NCBI GenBank assembly: GCA_963771295.1
Contig: CAVYTB010000010.1
Coordinates: 128,038 to 192,037 of the forward strand
From: Acidiferrum sp963771295
GTDB lineage: Bacteria > Acidobacteriota > Terriglobia > Acidiferrales > UBA7541
Direction: 5' to 3'
DNA length: 64,000 nucleotides
The position numbers were made by a program, and so were the translations under genes. The notes below the pieces were generated by a model. That model saw nothing but the letters and a program-made list of their open reading frames with translations, was not told where the DNA came from and searched no databases. Shown here piece after piece: positions 9,580 to 17,632 of this stretch. Within the stretch, counting starts at the first letter, position 1. Every line of letters begins with the position of its first letter.

Positions 9580-10989
9580 CTATTGAGGCTGGGCAGGCTG
9601 CGCGGGGGCGGCGGCGTTTTGTCCGCGCAGGGTGTAGACGAATTGCTGGATGTCGTGGCGTTGCTGCTCGGCTTGTTTGGTTTTTTGTTGCGAGGTCTGT
9701 TCGTAGAGGGCTTTTTCCCGGCGGGCTTTCTCGGTGTCGCCGGATTGGCGGTAGAGTTGCGCCAAGCGGTAATGCGCTTCATCGGGCAGCAGCAAAAGCT
9801 CGACCGCTTTTTGGAATGCGCCGATGGCCGCGGGCGCATCTTTTTTCGCAGAATACAGAATCCCCAACTGCAAGTAGGCATCACCGAGTTTTGGATCGAG
9901 TTCGATCGCCCGCTTCAACTCAGATTCAACGAGCGCCGAGTATTCAGTTCCTGCGCTTTGTTTGCTTAGTGCCACGGCGTAGTAATAATGCGCCATGGCA
10001 TTCTCTGGATGAAGGCTGGCGAAGCGTTTGAATTTTTCCGTCCAGCCGGGTGGCTCTATTTTTTCAGCTTGCTGCAACGTGCCGAGGAACAAATACGGAG
10101 CAGGGTCGGAGGGATTCAGGTCGCAGGCCTGGATGAGCAACTGCACGCCTTGCTCGGTGGCTCCCTGATCGTAAGTGGCCACGCTGAGACCGAGCAACAT
10201 ACGCGTTGACTCAGGGTAGAGGCGGTGGCCCTTGGCAAACACCTCGATTGCCGGTTCAAAGGCGCGATGCAAGAGCAGTTCGGCACCCCACACGAAAAGA
10301 TGAGGTTCACTAGGCTGAAGTTCCGCCGCGCGCTGATATTCCTGGACAGCCTCAAGCGGATGGCCCTCGTGTTCGGCGGCGTCTCCCAGGCGGACCTGAG
10401 CATCCGCGGAGCTTTCAGGAGTAGCAGAAGCGTTATTTGGCTGCGCCGGTTCCGCGCGATTCAGCGCCGCCGTGTCTTTCGCCAGAGTTTCCTTGGTGCG
10501 CAGGACGGTGTCAGAGCCGTGGCCGCCAAGGTTGGTGGGATCCGTGACACCGGAAACGTTGAAGTGCGGTTCTTCAGAAAATTCGAGCGACGAGAGCGCA
10601 TCCTTTGCGGAAGCGGAAGACTCGCTCAGCGAAAGCTGCAAGGCGGCGACGGACTTTACTTCTTTTTGCTGAACGGCGAATGGGCCTTGACGCTTATCCA
10701 AGTAGCCCAGCTTCCCTACACGCAAAGTATAGCTGCCCGGCGGAACTGCTTCGAAACGATAACGGCCTTGCGCATCGGAGTGCGCGACGAATTTGCGCGA
10801 TGAGCCATCACTTTCGAGCGAAACGGCCACGTCCGCTACGGGCTTATTCTGCGAATCGCAAACTGTGCCCTCGACGATTGCACCATCGTTGCCGGGACCG
10901 TTTTGGCCGCGGCTTGCGGGGACGAGCGCCGCGAGCAGCGCCAGAAAGGCGCACGCAATTCGAAGAAATCGCAATGAATTGGCATTCAT
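9580..10989 (-). CDS. Exported TPR protein with N-terminal carboxypeptidase-regulatory-like domain
   Basis: This 469-residue protein has a signal peptide (starting MNANSLRFLRI, ending in SRGQ), then a carboxypeptidase-regulatory-like/CNA-B-type beta-sandwich (about residues 38-115: VEGTVCDSQNKPVADVAVSL, then GRYRFEAVPPGSYTLRV), a low-complexity linker and about six TPR units to the C-terminus. It likely acts as a periplasmic or surface scaffold; no enzyme motif is seen. The frame also has a TTG start 13 codons upstream (11028), but ATG 10989 begins the signal peptide. It lies downstream of, and in the same direction as, the Tat-exported FG-GAP/redoxin/TPR gene, 66 bases after its stop, so the two are probably co-transcribed. 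Confidence 0.82.
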   Translation of the reverse strand: MNANSLRFLRIACAFLALLAALVPASRGQNGPGNDGAIVEGTVCDSQNKPVADVAVSLESDGSSRKFVAHSDAQGRYRFEAVPPGSYTLRVGKLGYLDKRQGPFAVQQKEVKSVAALQLSLSESSASAKDALSSLEFSEEPHFNVSGVTDPTNLGGHGSDTVLRTKETLAKDTAALNRAEPAQPNNASATPESSADAQVRLGDAAEHEGHPLEAVQEYQRAAELQPSEPHLFVWGAELLLHRAFEPAIEVFAKGHRLYPESTRMLLGLSVATYDQGATEQGVQLLIQACDLNPSDPAPYLFLGTLQQAEKIEPPGWTEKFKRFASLHPENAMAHYYYAVALSKQSAGTEYSALVESELKRAIELDPKLGDAYLQLGILYSAKKDAPAAIGAFQKAVELLLLPDEAHYRLAQLYRQSGDTEKARREKALYEQTSQQKTKQAEQQRHDIQQFVYTLRGQNAAAPAQPAQPQ

Positions 10990-11055
10990 GTGGTCAGAAC
11001 ATTCTAGCGCGGAATTGGCGTCGTGCAATTGAAGCGGCGCGTTCGCCTGGCGTGG

Positions 11056-14000
11056 CTATTGGCCGAGTTGTGCCAATTGCTCTTTCGCTTGGGGATGGTC
11101 AGGATGCTGCTTCAGAAGTTCCAGCAGCACCGCGCGCGCTTTCTCGCGAGCACCCAGAATCGAATAAACACGCGCCAGATTGAGATAGGACTGATCGTAA
11201 GCCGGCGCCACACGGATTGATTCTTCGAAACTGGCGATTGCTTCCTGCGGCCGCCGGGTGCGCAAATAGAGAACGCCGAGATTGTTCAGCGCTTCCGGAT
11301 AAACGGGACGCAACGCCAACGCCTTCTTCAGATATTCGTAAGCGCGGTCCGTATCGCCCAGCTGAGCGTAAACCATGCCGAGGCTGTAATTGGTTTCGGG
11401 ATCTTCCGGACCCAGGTCCAGCGCTCGCTGCAGGGAATCTTTCGCGGCCACCCAGTCTTTGTTCTGACGATAGGCATTGCCCAGATTCAAGAGCGCGATG
11501 GTGTGGGCCGGATCGATCTGCAGGGCGCGTTGAAAGTAACCGATGGCCGCGGCGGTGTTGCCTTCGCGCGCCGACAGAATGCCCAGATTATTCCAGGAGT
11601 TTGGCAGAGTGCCCGGATAAGTGGTGTGCAGCTGAATGGCGCGTTCAAAACTTTCGCGAGCTTCTTTGGTATTTCCTTGTTGCAAATAAACACTACCCAG
11701 CCCGTAGAGAGCCTCGGCGCTGGATGGATCGTCTTGTAGCGCGAGGCGGAAGAAAGCTTCGGATTGGTCGGGATAGCCTCGTTCGTAAAAGACGGCGCCG
11801 AGCGACAGATAGTTGCGACCGAACTCATAGTTGGCGGTGAGCCCGGGAAATGGCAGAGCTTTAGCGACGCGTTCCGCATCGCTGCGCGGAATGGCCTTGA
11901 AGTCTTCCGAGTAATGGGCGTGAGGGATTGCGCCCTGGTAAACCTTAACCACGGCGCCGTTTTTATCGATGAGGAAAGAACTGGGCAGGGTCAAATCGCG
12001 ATGGCGATCGAATAGTTGGCGATAGAGAAGATTGTAGACGGCGATGGATTCGGGCGTGGCCGTCAGAACTGGAAAGGACTGGCGCGGGCTCGCCGCTACC
12101 GGCGCGTTCTGGTTTTCGCTCTGCGCCGCATCAACGTTGACGGTGAGAAGCTCCAGCCCTTCCCTGCTCCACGCTGCGTGAAGCTTTTCGAATTGCTGCA
12201 GATCATTTTGAGAGATGGCCGAAGCCGCGGACCAGAAATAAACGAGAACCGGCTTGCCGCGGCGGGCAGCGAGCGATTCGAGGCGTCCATCGGGATCGGG
12301 GAGAGAAAATTCCGGGGCCAACACCGGAACGAGCAGCCAGGTTTCGACGTTGACTGGCAAACCCCCGGTCTTTGCGGCGGCAGCCGGCGTTGCGGCGGAC
12401 CACGGAGATGATGCGGCAAAGGGCTCGATTTGCGTGGGCGGCTGGCCTTCTTCGACGCAAACGCGGTGATTGACGGGCAAGCCGGTCAGGCTCTGCTCGA
12501 GTCCGCTAGGCCAGCGAATCATGGCTCGCACCGTGCCCTTGGCTGCTCCCAAACCGAAAAACAATTCTTTGCTGTGTTGGGCCAGAAAGCCGGAGCCTGC
12601 TTGCAGCAGGCGCGTCTGGCGGCCCGACTCCGCTTCGATCGTAACGGCGGCGCCAATCGCGTCGCGGTTACTTTTTTTGCCGGTCAGGCGAAACGAGATC
12701 GCTGTACCGAGATCAGCCATGACGTTTTTGAAGAAACGCAACTGCGGGCCATTGCGATTTTTTAGGGCCACTTCCAACTTGCCATCGTGGTCGAAATCAC
12801 CGACGGCGAAGGTGCGGCCGTCTTCGATACAGTCCAGTCCCACGACTCCCGAAAGATCGGAAAATGTGCCATCGCGATTGTTTGCGAAAAAGACATTGCG
12901 CTCGAAGCCGCTCCAGGTGCCGTCGGAGCGAATCAGTTCGTTGATGGCGTTCCAGCCCTGCTCGTATTCATGATTGGGCCGCGCGTCTTTCGGAGAGTTC
13001 GCCACCACCTGGCGCCAGAAGAAACTGTTCAGATCGTCTTGCGAGACGCCGGAAATCATTCCATTGGCAATATAAAGGTCCGGGAAACCGTCTTGATCAA
13101 AATCCCACGAGTCGCTGCACCAGGACCAGCGGCCCACCGCTGTGCCGCAACGCATGCTGGTGTCTTCAAAACGGTCGCTGCCGATGTTGCGGAACAGGCA
13201 GTTGCCCATGGCGTGCTGGTGATAGAAGGTGCGCGCCTGTTCGCCGGCATCGGCCTGGAAATTTTCCTGCTCCGAAACGCGCAGACCCGCCGCGGTCCAC
13301 ATGTTGGCGACATAAAGGTCGGGTGTACGGTTGGCGGAATCGAGCCAGCAGACGCTCATGCCTGCGCCAATATCCTCGACGCCCGCTTGCGGCGCGACAT
13401 CGGTGAATGTGCCGTCTCCATTGTTGCGATAAAGGTTTTTGCGGCCGAAATCGTTGACCACGTAAAGATCGGGCCACTGATCGCCGTTGCAATCGCCCCA
13501 CGCGCAACAGAAACTGAAACGCGTGTTGTTCTGATGGAGGCCGGAGGATTTCGTGACGTCGTGGAAGGTTCCGTCGCGGTTATTCCGCATCATGAAATTC
13601 GGTGGGCCGTTCTCCGCATCGTAGTAAGGCATGGGATAGCGATATTGGTCGGCGCCTTGGTAGTAGGAATACAGGCAGAAATAAATGTCGAGCCAGCCGT
13701 CGCGGTCGTAGTCGGCAATCGCCGCTCCGGTGAAGGTGCCGTGCGGAGCATTGGCGAATTGGAAGGCGTCGGGCTTCAGGCGAAATTTTCCGCCGCCGGC
13801 ATTCAGGAATAACAGTGGGCCATTGGCGCGAACGACGATCAGGTCCTGCCGTCCATCGTTGTCGAGATCGGCAAAGAGGGCGCAGGCGGTATTTCCCAGA
13901 ACGCCGACGCCGGACTGCTCGGTAATGTCTTCGAAAGTGCCATCACCGCGGTTGCGGAAAAGACGATTGGGGATTCCGGCGGGTTGGCAAAGATAGAGAC

Positions 14001-14901
14001 CGTCAAAACCATCACCATCGATGTCGGCAACGGATACGCCGTTGTGGCCGTAGATATCGATGCCGCTGGCGGAGTCGAGAACGGTGCGCCAGTAGTCGGT
14101 GCCGTGACTGAGTTGAGCGGTATAGGAAGAGTTGCCGCCGAAGGCGGATTGCGTGACATCAAGAAAGACGGGGGCCGAGGCGCGACTGCGGACTTCGTCG
14201 AGCACAGACCACCGGTGCAGACGCAATTCATCGGAAGGCAGGAGTTCCCAGGACATTTTCCAGTTGCCGACGCGTTGTTCGCGGTGGTAACCGGCCGCGG
14301 TACCGACCAATTCAAAGCGCACCACGGTTTGCAGCGAGCGGGACGCCTGAGGAACGGAAGAAGAAGGCGCCGAGTGGATGCTGACGACTTGAAACTCGGC
14401 AGTGATGATTGTGGAGTAGGCACCGAGCAGTGCACGCAGGTCTGCCAAGAAGTTCTCGCGGCTTAAGGTGGGCTCGCCGGGAAACTCGCCCTGCCACACC
14501 GAGAGAACCGATTCGGCGCGAACCGGCTTCCAGTTACTGGCCTTGAGCGAAGCGGCGGAGAAATTCGCGGGGATTACTTTTTCTAACGCTGCGATACTCT
14601 GCGAGGAACGCAACAACTGCGATCTCCACTCCTTCAGGACGACCGCAACCTGATCCTGATATTTCTCGTTGAGAAATTCGTCAAAACCTGCCGGAACCTT
14701 TCGCAAAACGGCATCGATGCCGCGTTGAACGCGATATTGCGGATGGATGTGAAACTCGTAGGGTGCGGCGGGCGCTTGCCAAGCAGAGAACGGGAAAGCC
14801 GAGAAAAGTGGCGCAGGAAGAAAGGCGAGGGGGACGCCTTGGCAATACTGCAGAAACTCACGGCGGCTGATATCGCAGCGTTTCTTCCGAGACCGGCTCA
14901 G
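11056..14901 (-). CDS. Tat-exported CRTAC1-like protein: FG-GAP repeats, ASPIC/UnbV, redoxin-like domain, TPR
   Basis: From a CTG start at 14901 the protein has 1281 residues. The first 43 form a Tat signal: basic RSRKKR, then S-R-R-E-F-L-Q at residues 12-18, a hydrophobic stretch and A-W-Q-A. GGGGGA lies six bases before the CTG. No ATG, GTG or TTG occurs in frame before the TTG at 14706, which would cut off the whole signal. Following domains are FG-GAP/VCBS calcium-binding-type repeats (about 270-700, many D-x-D-x-D-G loops), ASPIC/UnbV (about 740-810), a thioredoxin-fold redoxin domain (about 860-990) whose active-site region reads FWSAASAIS with no cysteines, and five to six TPRs (about 1025-1281). 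The role is probably extracytoplasmic protein-protein interaction; a redox function is unlikely. The TPR gene downstream is likely in the same transcript. Confidence 0.8.
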   Translation of the reverse strand: MSRSRKKRCDISRREFLQYCQGVPLAFLPAPLFSAFPFSAWQAPAAPYEFHIHPQYRVQRGIDAVLRKVPAGFDEFLNEKYQDQVAVVLKEWRSQLLRSSQSIAALEKVIPANFSAASLKASNWKPVRAESVLSVWQGEFPGEPTLSRENFLADLRALLGAYSTIITAEFQVVSIHSAPSSSVPQASRSLQTVVRFELVGTAAGYHREQRVGNWKMSWELLPSDELRLHRWSVLDEVRSRASAPVFLDVTQSAFGGNSSYTAQLSHGTDYWRTVLDSASGIDIYGHNGVSVADIDGDGFDGLYLCQPAGIPNRLFRNRGDGTFEDITEQSGVGVLGNTACALFADLDNDGRQDLIVVRANGPLLFLNAGGGKFRLKPDAFQFANAPHGTFTGAAIADYDRDGWLDIYFCLYSYYQGADQYRYPMPYYDAENGPPNFMMRNNRDGTFHDVTKSSGLHQNNTRFSFCCAWGDCNGDQWPDLYVVNDFGRKNLYRNNGDGTFTDVAPQAGVEDIGAGMSVCWLDSANRTPDLYVANMWTAAGLRVSEQENFQADAGEQARTFYHQHAMGNCLFRNIGSDRFEDTSMRCGTAVGRWSWCSDSWDFDQDGFPDLYIANGMISGVSQDDLNSFFWRQVVANSPKDARPNHEYEQGWNAINELIRSDGTWSGFERNVFFANNRDGTFSDLSGVVGLDCIEDGRTFAVGDFDHDGKLEVALKNRNGPQLRFFKNVMADLGTAISFRLTGKKSNRDAIGAAVTIEAESGRQTRLLQAGSGFLAQHSKELFFGLGAAKGTVRAMIRWPSGLEQSLTGLPVNHRVCVEEGQPPTQIEPFAASSPWSAATPAAAAKTGGLPVNVETWLLVPVLAPEFSLPDPDGRLESLAARRGKPVLVYFWSAASAISQNDLQQFEKLHAAWSREGLELLTVNVDAAQSENQNAPVAASPRQSFPVLTATPESIAVYNLLYRQLFDRHRDLTLPSSFLIDKNGAVVKVYQGAIPHAHYSEDFKAIPRSDAERVAKALPFPGLTANYEFGRNYLSLGAVFYERGYPDQSEAFFRLALQDDPSSAEALYGLGSVYLQQGNTKEARESFERAIQLHTTYPGTLPNSWNNLGILSAREGNTAAAIGYFQRALQIDPAHTIALLNLGNAYRQNKDWVAAKDSLQRALDLGPEDPETNYSLGMVYAQLGDTDRAYEYLKKALALRPVYPEALNNLGVLYLRTRRPQEAIASFEESIRVAPAYDQSYLNLARVYSILGAREKARAVLLELLKQHPDHPQAKEQLAQLGQ

Positions 14902-14999
14902 TGAGATTCCCCCAGTGTTTTACAGTGTAGAAGCGAAATCTAGCATCGGCGTGCAGGCACGTCAAGTTTGCGGCTCGGTCCTGAACGCGACGATCGGCT

Positions 15000-16316
15000 A
15001 TGATAACCTTTTCGTTGATCAGCAAGAAGGGCGAGCCACCGTTGCGTTTCTGGCGAAACAGTTTACTGGTATTCCCGGCGTTGCTTGTGGCCACAACACT
15101 GTTCGGCCAGACCGCCAGCCAGAACCAGTCTCCCCCGAAGGTGGCGCCCAACGAATCGGTGGAAGTACACCTCGGAAAAGGTTACGAGGCGCTGAAGCAG
15201 GACCGATACGACGACGCGGTGGAGCAATTTCGCGCGGCGCTGGCAATCGATCCCACGCTGGTAATGCGAGCACGCTTCCCGTTGGCGATCGCATTGTTCG
15301 AACAGCACAAGAACACCGAAGCGCGCCACGAACTGGAAACGGTTCGGCGTGAGGCGGGCGAGCGACCGAGCATCTGCTACTACTTTGGCAGGGTGGACCT
15401 GGAAGAGCAGAACTACAAAAGCGCGGTTGTAAATTTGAACAAGGCGATTGCGAAACCGCCATTCCCCGACACCGCCTACTTTCTGGGATTTGCTTATTTG
15501 AAAGAAGGAAATGAACAGGACGCCGAAAAATGGCTGAAGGAAGCGGCGAAGCGAAACCCCGACGACTCGCGCGCCGAATACCAGTTGGCGCTGCTATATA
15601 AAAAAGAAGGCCGCGAGGAAGAAGCCAAGCAGGCATTTTCGCGAACCAAGGAACAACGGGATCAGAGCAACAAATTGAGCCAATTGAAATGGGATTGCGC
15701 GCACGAACTGGATCGCGGCGTGACCGAGCAGGCGATCACCGTTTGCGAGCAGCTTGATAATCCCGACGATGCGGAAATGCTGGCCACGCTGGGCGTTCTT
15801 TACGGACAACACGGCGAACTGGAGAGAGCGCTGAAGCCGCTGCAGCGCGCCGCGGAATTGTCTCCGCAATCGCCGCAGATGCAATACAATCTGGCGTTCA
15901 CGTACGTGCAGCTGGGACGCTTTGCGGATGCGCGCGCGCCGCTGGCCGGAGCCGTGGAGCGCTGGCCCGATCTGTTTTCCGTGAATGCGTTGTATGGGGC
16001 GGTGTTGTGGCAACTGGGTGAGGCGCAACCGGCGTACCAGGCGCTAAAACGCGCGCATCAACTGAAGGCCGAAGATTCGGGCACGGCGGATGTGCTATAC
16101 ACGGCGACGCTGGAATTGGCAAAAAAGTCGGAAGCGGGTGGCTCAGACGCAGAGGCGCTTGGCTATTTGAAGGAAGCCGCTGGCCTGAAGCCTGACGCGC
16201 CGGAGCCTCATCAGCTGATGCTTGCGATGTACACGCGAACAGGCCGAGCCGATCTGGCGAAGGCCGAGCAGCAGAAACTGGTTCAATTGGCGAAATCCTC
16301 GAATAACCAGCACTAA
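15000..16316 (+). CDS. TPR protein, probably exported
   Basis: This 438-residue protein has an N-terminal basic/hydrophobic segment (RFWRNSLLVFPALLVATTLFGQ, about residues 17-37) that reads as a signal peptide with a long n-region, followed by TPR units from about residue 50 to the end. No catalytic motif is present. It is divergent from the CRTAC1-like gene at 14901, with a shared spacer of 98 bases, so the two could share a control region. The ATG at 15000 has only a weak ribosome-binding site. Confidence 0.75.
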   Translation: MITFSLISKKGEPPLRFWRNSLLVFPALLVATTLFGQTASQNQSPPKVAPNESVEVHLGKGYEALKQDRYDDAVEQFRAALAIDPTLVMRARFPLAIALFEQHKNTEARHELETVRREAGERPSICYYFGRVDLEEQNYKSAVVNLNKAIAKPPFPDTAYFLGFAYLKEGNEQDAEKWLKEAAKRNPDDSRAEYQLALLYKKEGREEEAKQAFSRTKEQRDQSNKLSQLKWDCAHELDRGVTEQAITVCEQLDNPDDAEMLATLGVLYGQHGELERALKPLQRAAELSPQSPQMQYNLAFTYVQLGRFADARAPLAGAVERWPDLFSVNALYGAVLWQLGEAQPAYQALKRAHQLKAEDSGTADVLYTATLELAKKSEAGGSDAEALGYLKEAAGLKPDAPEPHQLMLAMYTRTGRADLAKAEQQKLVQLAKSSNNQH

Positions 16317-16415
16317 GTCGCTGGATTGTGGTTTTTAGCGCGGTCTCTTGGGGGAGGCTCCGGTTGCATACAAAAATCGGTTGTGATGAATGCGAAAAAT
16401 CACTTGAAGAGTATC

Positions 16416-16444
16416 TTGCGGCCAGCGCGTCTATTCCCTACAGT
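16416..16444 (+). promoter_or_regulatory. Candidate promoter giving a leaderless start for the Cys leader peptide
   Basis: TTGCGG (16416-16421) and TACAGT (16439-16444) are 17 bases apart. Transcription would start close to the ATG at 16452, so the leader peptide could be translated from a leaderless mRNA. That would explain why no Shine-Dalgarno sequence precedes it. The match to consensus is modest. The rest of 16317-16415 holds nothing recognisable. Confidence 0.3.
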
Positions 16445-16451
16445 ACCTGAG

Positions 16452-16553
16452 ATGTCATCGAACCCCCAATTCAGCCGGACTACCCACAACTGTTGTGCAT
16501 GTTGTCTGTGTTGTGCGGATGTGTGCTCTGGCACCGGGGGACTCCTAGTCTAG
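16452..16553 (+). CDS. Polycysteine leader peptide of the sulfate-assimilation operon
   Basis: This 33-codon ORF begins ATG TCA TCG and ends TAG at 16551-16553. Codons 14-21 read C-C-A-C-C-L-C-C (16491-16514), with a further Cys codon at 16524-16526, so there are seven cysteines in 33 residues, six of them within eight codons. It lies 101 bases before cysD, the first gene of cysteine-providing sulfate assimilation, and an intrinsic terminator lies between them. This is the arrangement of a ribosome-mediated attenuator: when Cys-tRNA is scarce the ribosome stalls on the Cys run. Polycysteine leader ORFs with this kind of role are known from mycobacteria. The frame also extends upstream to an ATG at 16386, but that would lie before the candidate promoter. 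Confidence 0.75.
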   Translation: MSSNPQFSRTTHNCCACCLCCADVCSGTGGLLV

Positions 16554-16596
16554 AAATCGAGTTCTAGTCGAGTCGAAGCGAATCCCACCGCCAGAG
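16526..16596 (+). promoter_or_regulatory. Antiterminator pairing in the cysD leader
   Basis: CTCTGGC (16526-16532) is the exact reverse complement of GCCAGAG (16590-16596). Next to it GGGG (16536-16539) can pair with TCCC (16583-16586) across a 3-by-3 internal loop. This helix would use up the 5' arm and inner stem of the terminator at 16584-16618. The upstream strand begins 12 bases after the last of the six clustered Cys codons and lies inside the leader ORF. A ribosome stalled on those codons leaves it free, while a ribosome that reaches the stop codon covers or disrupts it. A smaller hairpin (CTAGAA 16550-16555 with TTCTAG 16562-16567; GACTC 16540-16544 with GAGTC 16570-16574) lies between the two strands. 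Confidence 0.6.
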
Positions 16597-16618
16597 GAAT
16601 CTGACAGGTGGGTTTTTT
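16584..16618 (+). terminator. cysD: Intrinsic terminator (attenuator) upstream of cysD
   Basis: CCCACC (16584-16589) pairs with GGTGGG (16607-16612), with an inner stem CAGA (16592-16595)/TCTG (16600-16603) closed by GGAA, followed directly by six T. It lies after the leader-peptide stop and 36 bases before the cysD ATG. No other gene ends here, so its position only makes sense as a regulated stop before cysD. Confidence 0.8.
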
Positions 16619-16654
16619 GTTTTTGGACACATTTGCGGGGAGAAAAAGGCGGGC

Positions 16655-17632
16655 ATGACACAAGTAACGATTGCTTATGATTCCGGCTCGCAGGCGCTAA
16701 CGCGCGGGATTGAGGCAGCTCCCGTAGTGCCGAGAAGGAAGCTGACGCACCTTCAGGCGCTCGAGGCGGAGAGCATTTACATTCTGCGCGAGGCGGTAGC
16801 CGAGTTCGCCCATCCGGTGATGCTCTATTCCATCGGCAAAGATTCTTCGGTGATGTTGCGTTTGGCACAGAAAGCTTTCTATCCCGGCAAGATTCCCTTC
16901 CCTCTTTTGCACATCGATACCAGCTACAAATTTCCCGAGATGATCGAGTTTCGCGACCGCTATCCCAAAGAGATTGGAGCGGAGCTGATCGTTCATCAGA
17001 ACGGCGACGCGCTGGAAAAAGGCGCGAATCCGTTTGTGCTGGGCACGCAGAAGTGCTGCGGGCTGCTGAAAACGAAGTCGCTGCTGGATGCACTGCAGGC
17101 CGGCGGGTTCGATGCGGCCTTCGGCGGAGCACGCCGCGACGAAGAGAAGTCGCGAGCCAAGGAACGCATCTATTCGTTCCGTGACCCTCAGGGACAGTGG
17201 GATCCGAAAAATCAGCGGCCGGAACTTTGGAACAACTTCAATTCACGCATCGACAAAGGCGAAAGCATCCGCGTGTTCCCCCTCTCGAACTGGACGGAAC
17301 TCGATGTTTGGCTGTACATCCACGTGGAGCAAATTCCCATTGTCCCGCTGTACTACGCCGCGGAGCGTGAAGTGGTAGAGCGAAACGGATCCATCGTGCT
17401 GGTGTATCCCAATGATCGGCTGCTACCGGGCGAGAAGACAAGCCGCGTGAAGTGCCGCATGAGGTCGCTCGGGTGCGTACCGTGCACCGGAGCAATTCGT
17501 TCGGAAGCCGACAGTGTTCCTCAAATTATCGCGGAAATGTTGTCGTTTCGCAGGTCGGAGCGCGAGAACCGCGCCATCGATCACGACGAAGAGGGGTCGA
17601 TGGAAATGAAAAAGCGCGAGGGATATTTCTGA
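16655..17632 (+). CDS. cysD: Sulfate adenylyltransferase subunit 2 (ATP sulfurylase, CysD)
   Basis: This 325-residue protein is the ATP pyrophosphatase-family subunit that adenylates sulfate to APS using ATP. The PP-loop reads SIGKDSSVMLRLA, followed by LLHIDTSYKFPEM, GGARRDEEKSRAKER and the conserved C-terminal RSLGCVPCTGAI and KKREGYF. The full family length is present. The first 25 residues before LTHLQALEAESI are longer than usual. The ATG at 16655 has GGGGAG and AGGCGGG upstream. It is the first gene of cysD-cysN-cysH-tauE; its stop overlaps the cysN start (TGATG). Expression is probably controlled by the cysteine attenuator just upstream. Confidence 0.95.
   Translation: MTQVTIAYDSGSQALTRGIEAAPVVPRRKLTHLQALEAESIYILREAVAEFAHPVMLYSIGKDSSVMLRLAQKAFYPGKIPFPLLHIDTSYKFPEMIEFRDRYPKEIGAELIVHQNGDALEKGANPFVLGTQKCCGLLKTKSLLDALQAGGFDAAFGGARRDEEKSRAKERIYSFRDPQGQWDPKNQRPELWNNFNSRIDKGESIRVFPLSNWTELDVWLYIHVEQIPIVPLYYAAEREVVERNGSIVLVYPNDRLLPGEKTSRVKCRMRSLGCVPCTGAIRSEADSVPQIIAEMLSFRRSERENRAIDHDEEGSMEMKKREGYF

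Noticed and set aside
16326..16451. A longer leader ORF starting before 16452
   Set aside because: The frame is open, but no ribosome-binding site exists and a candidate promoter lies after these codons; the short form is preferred.
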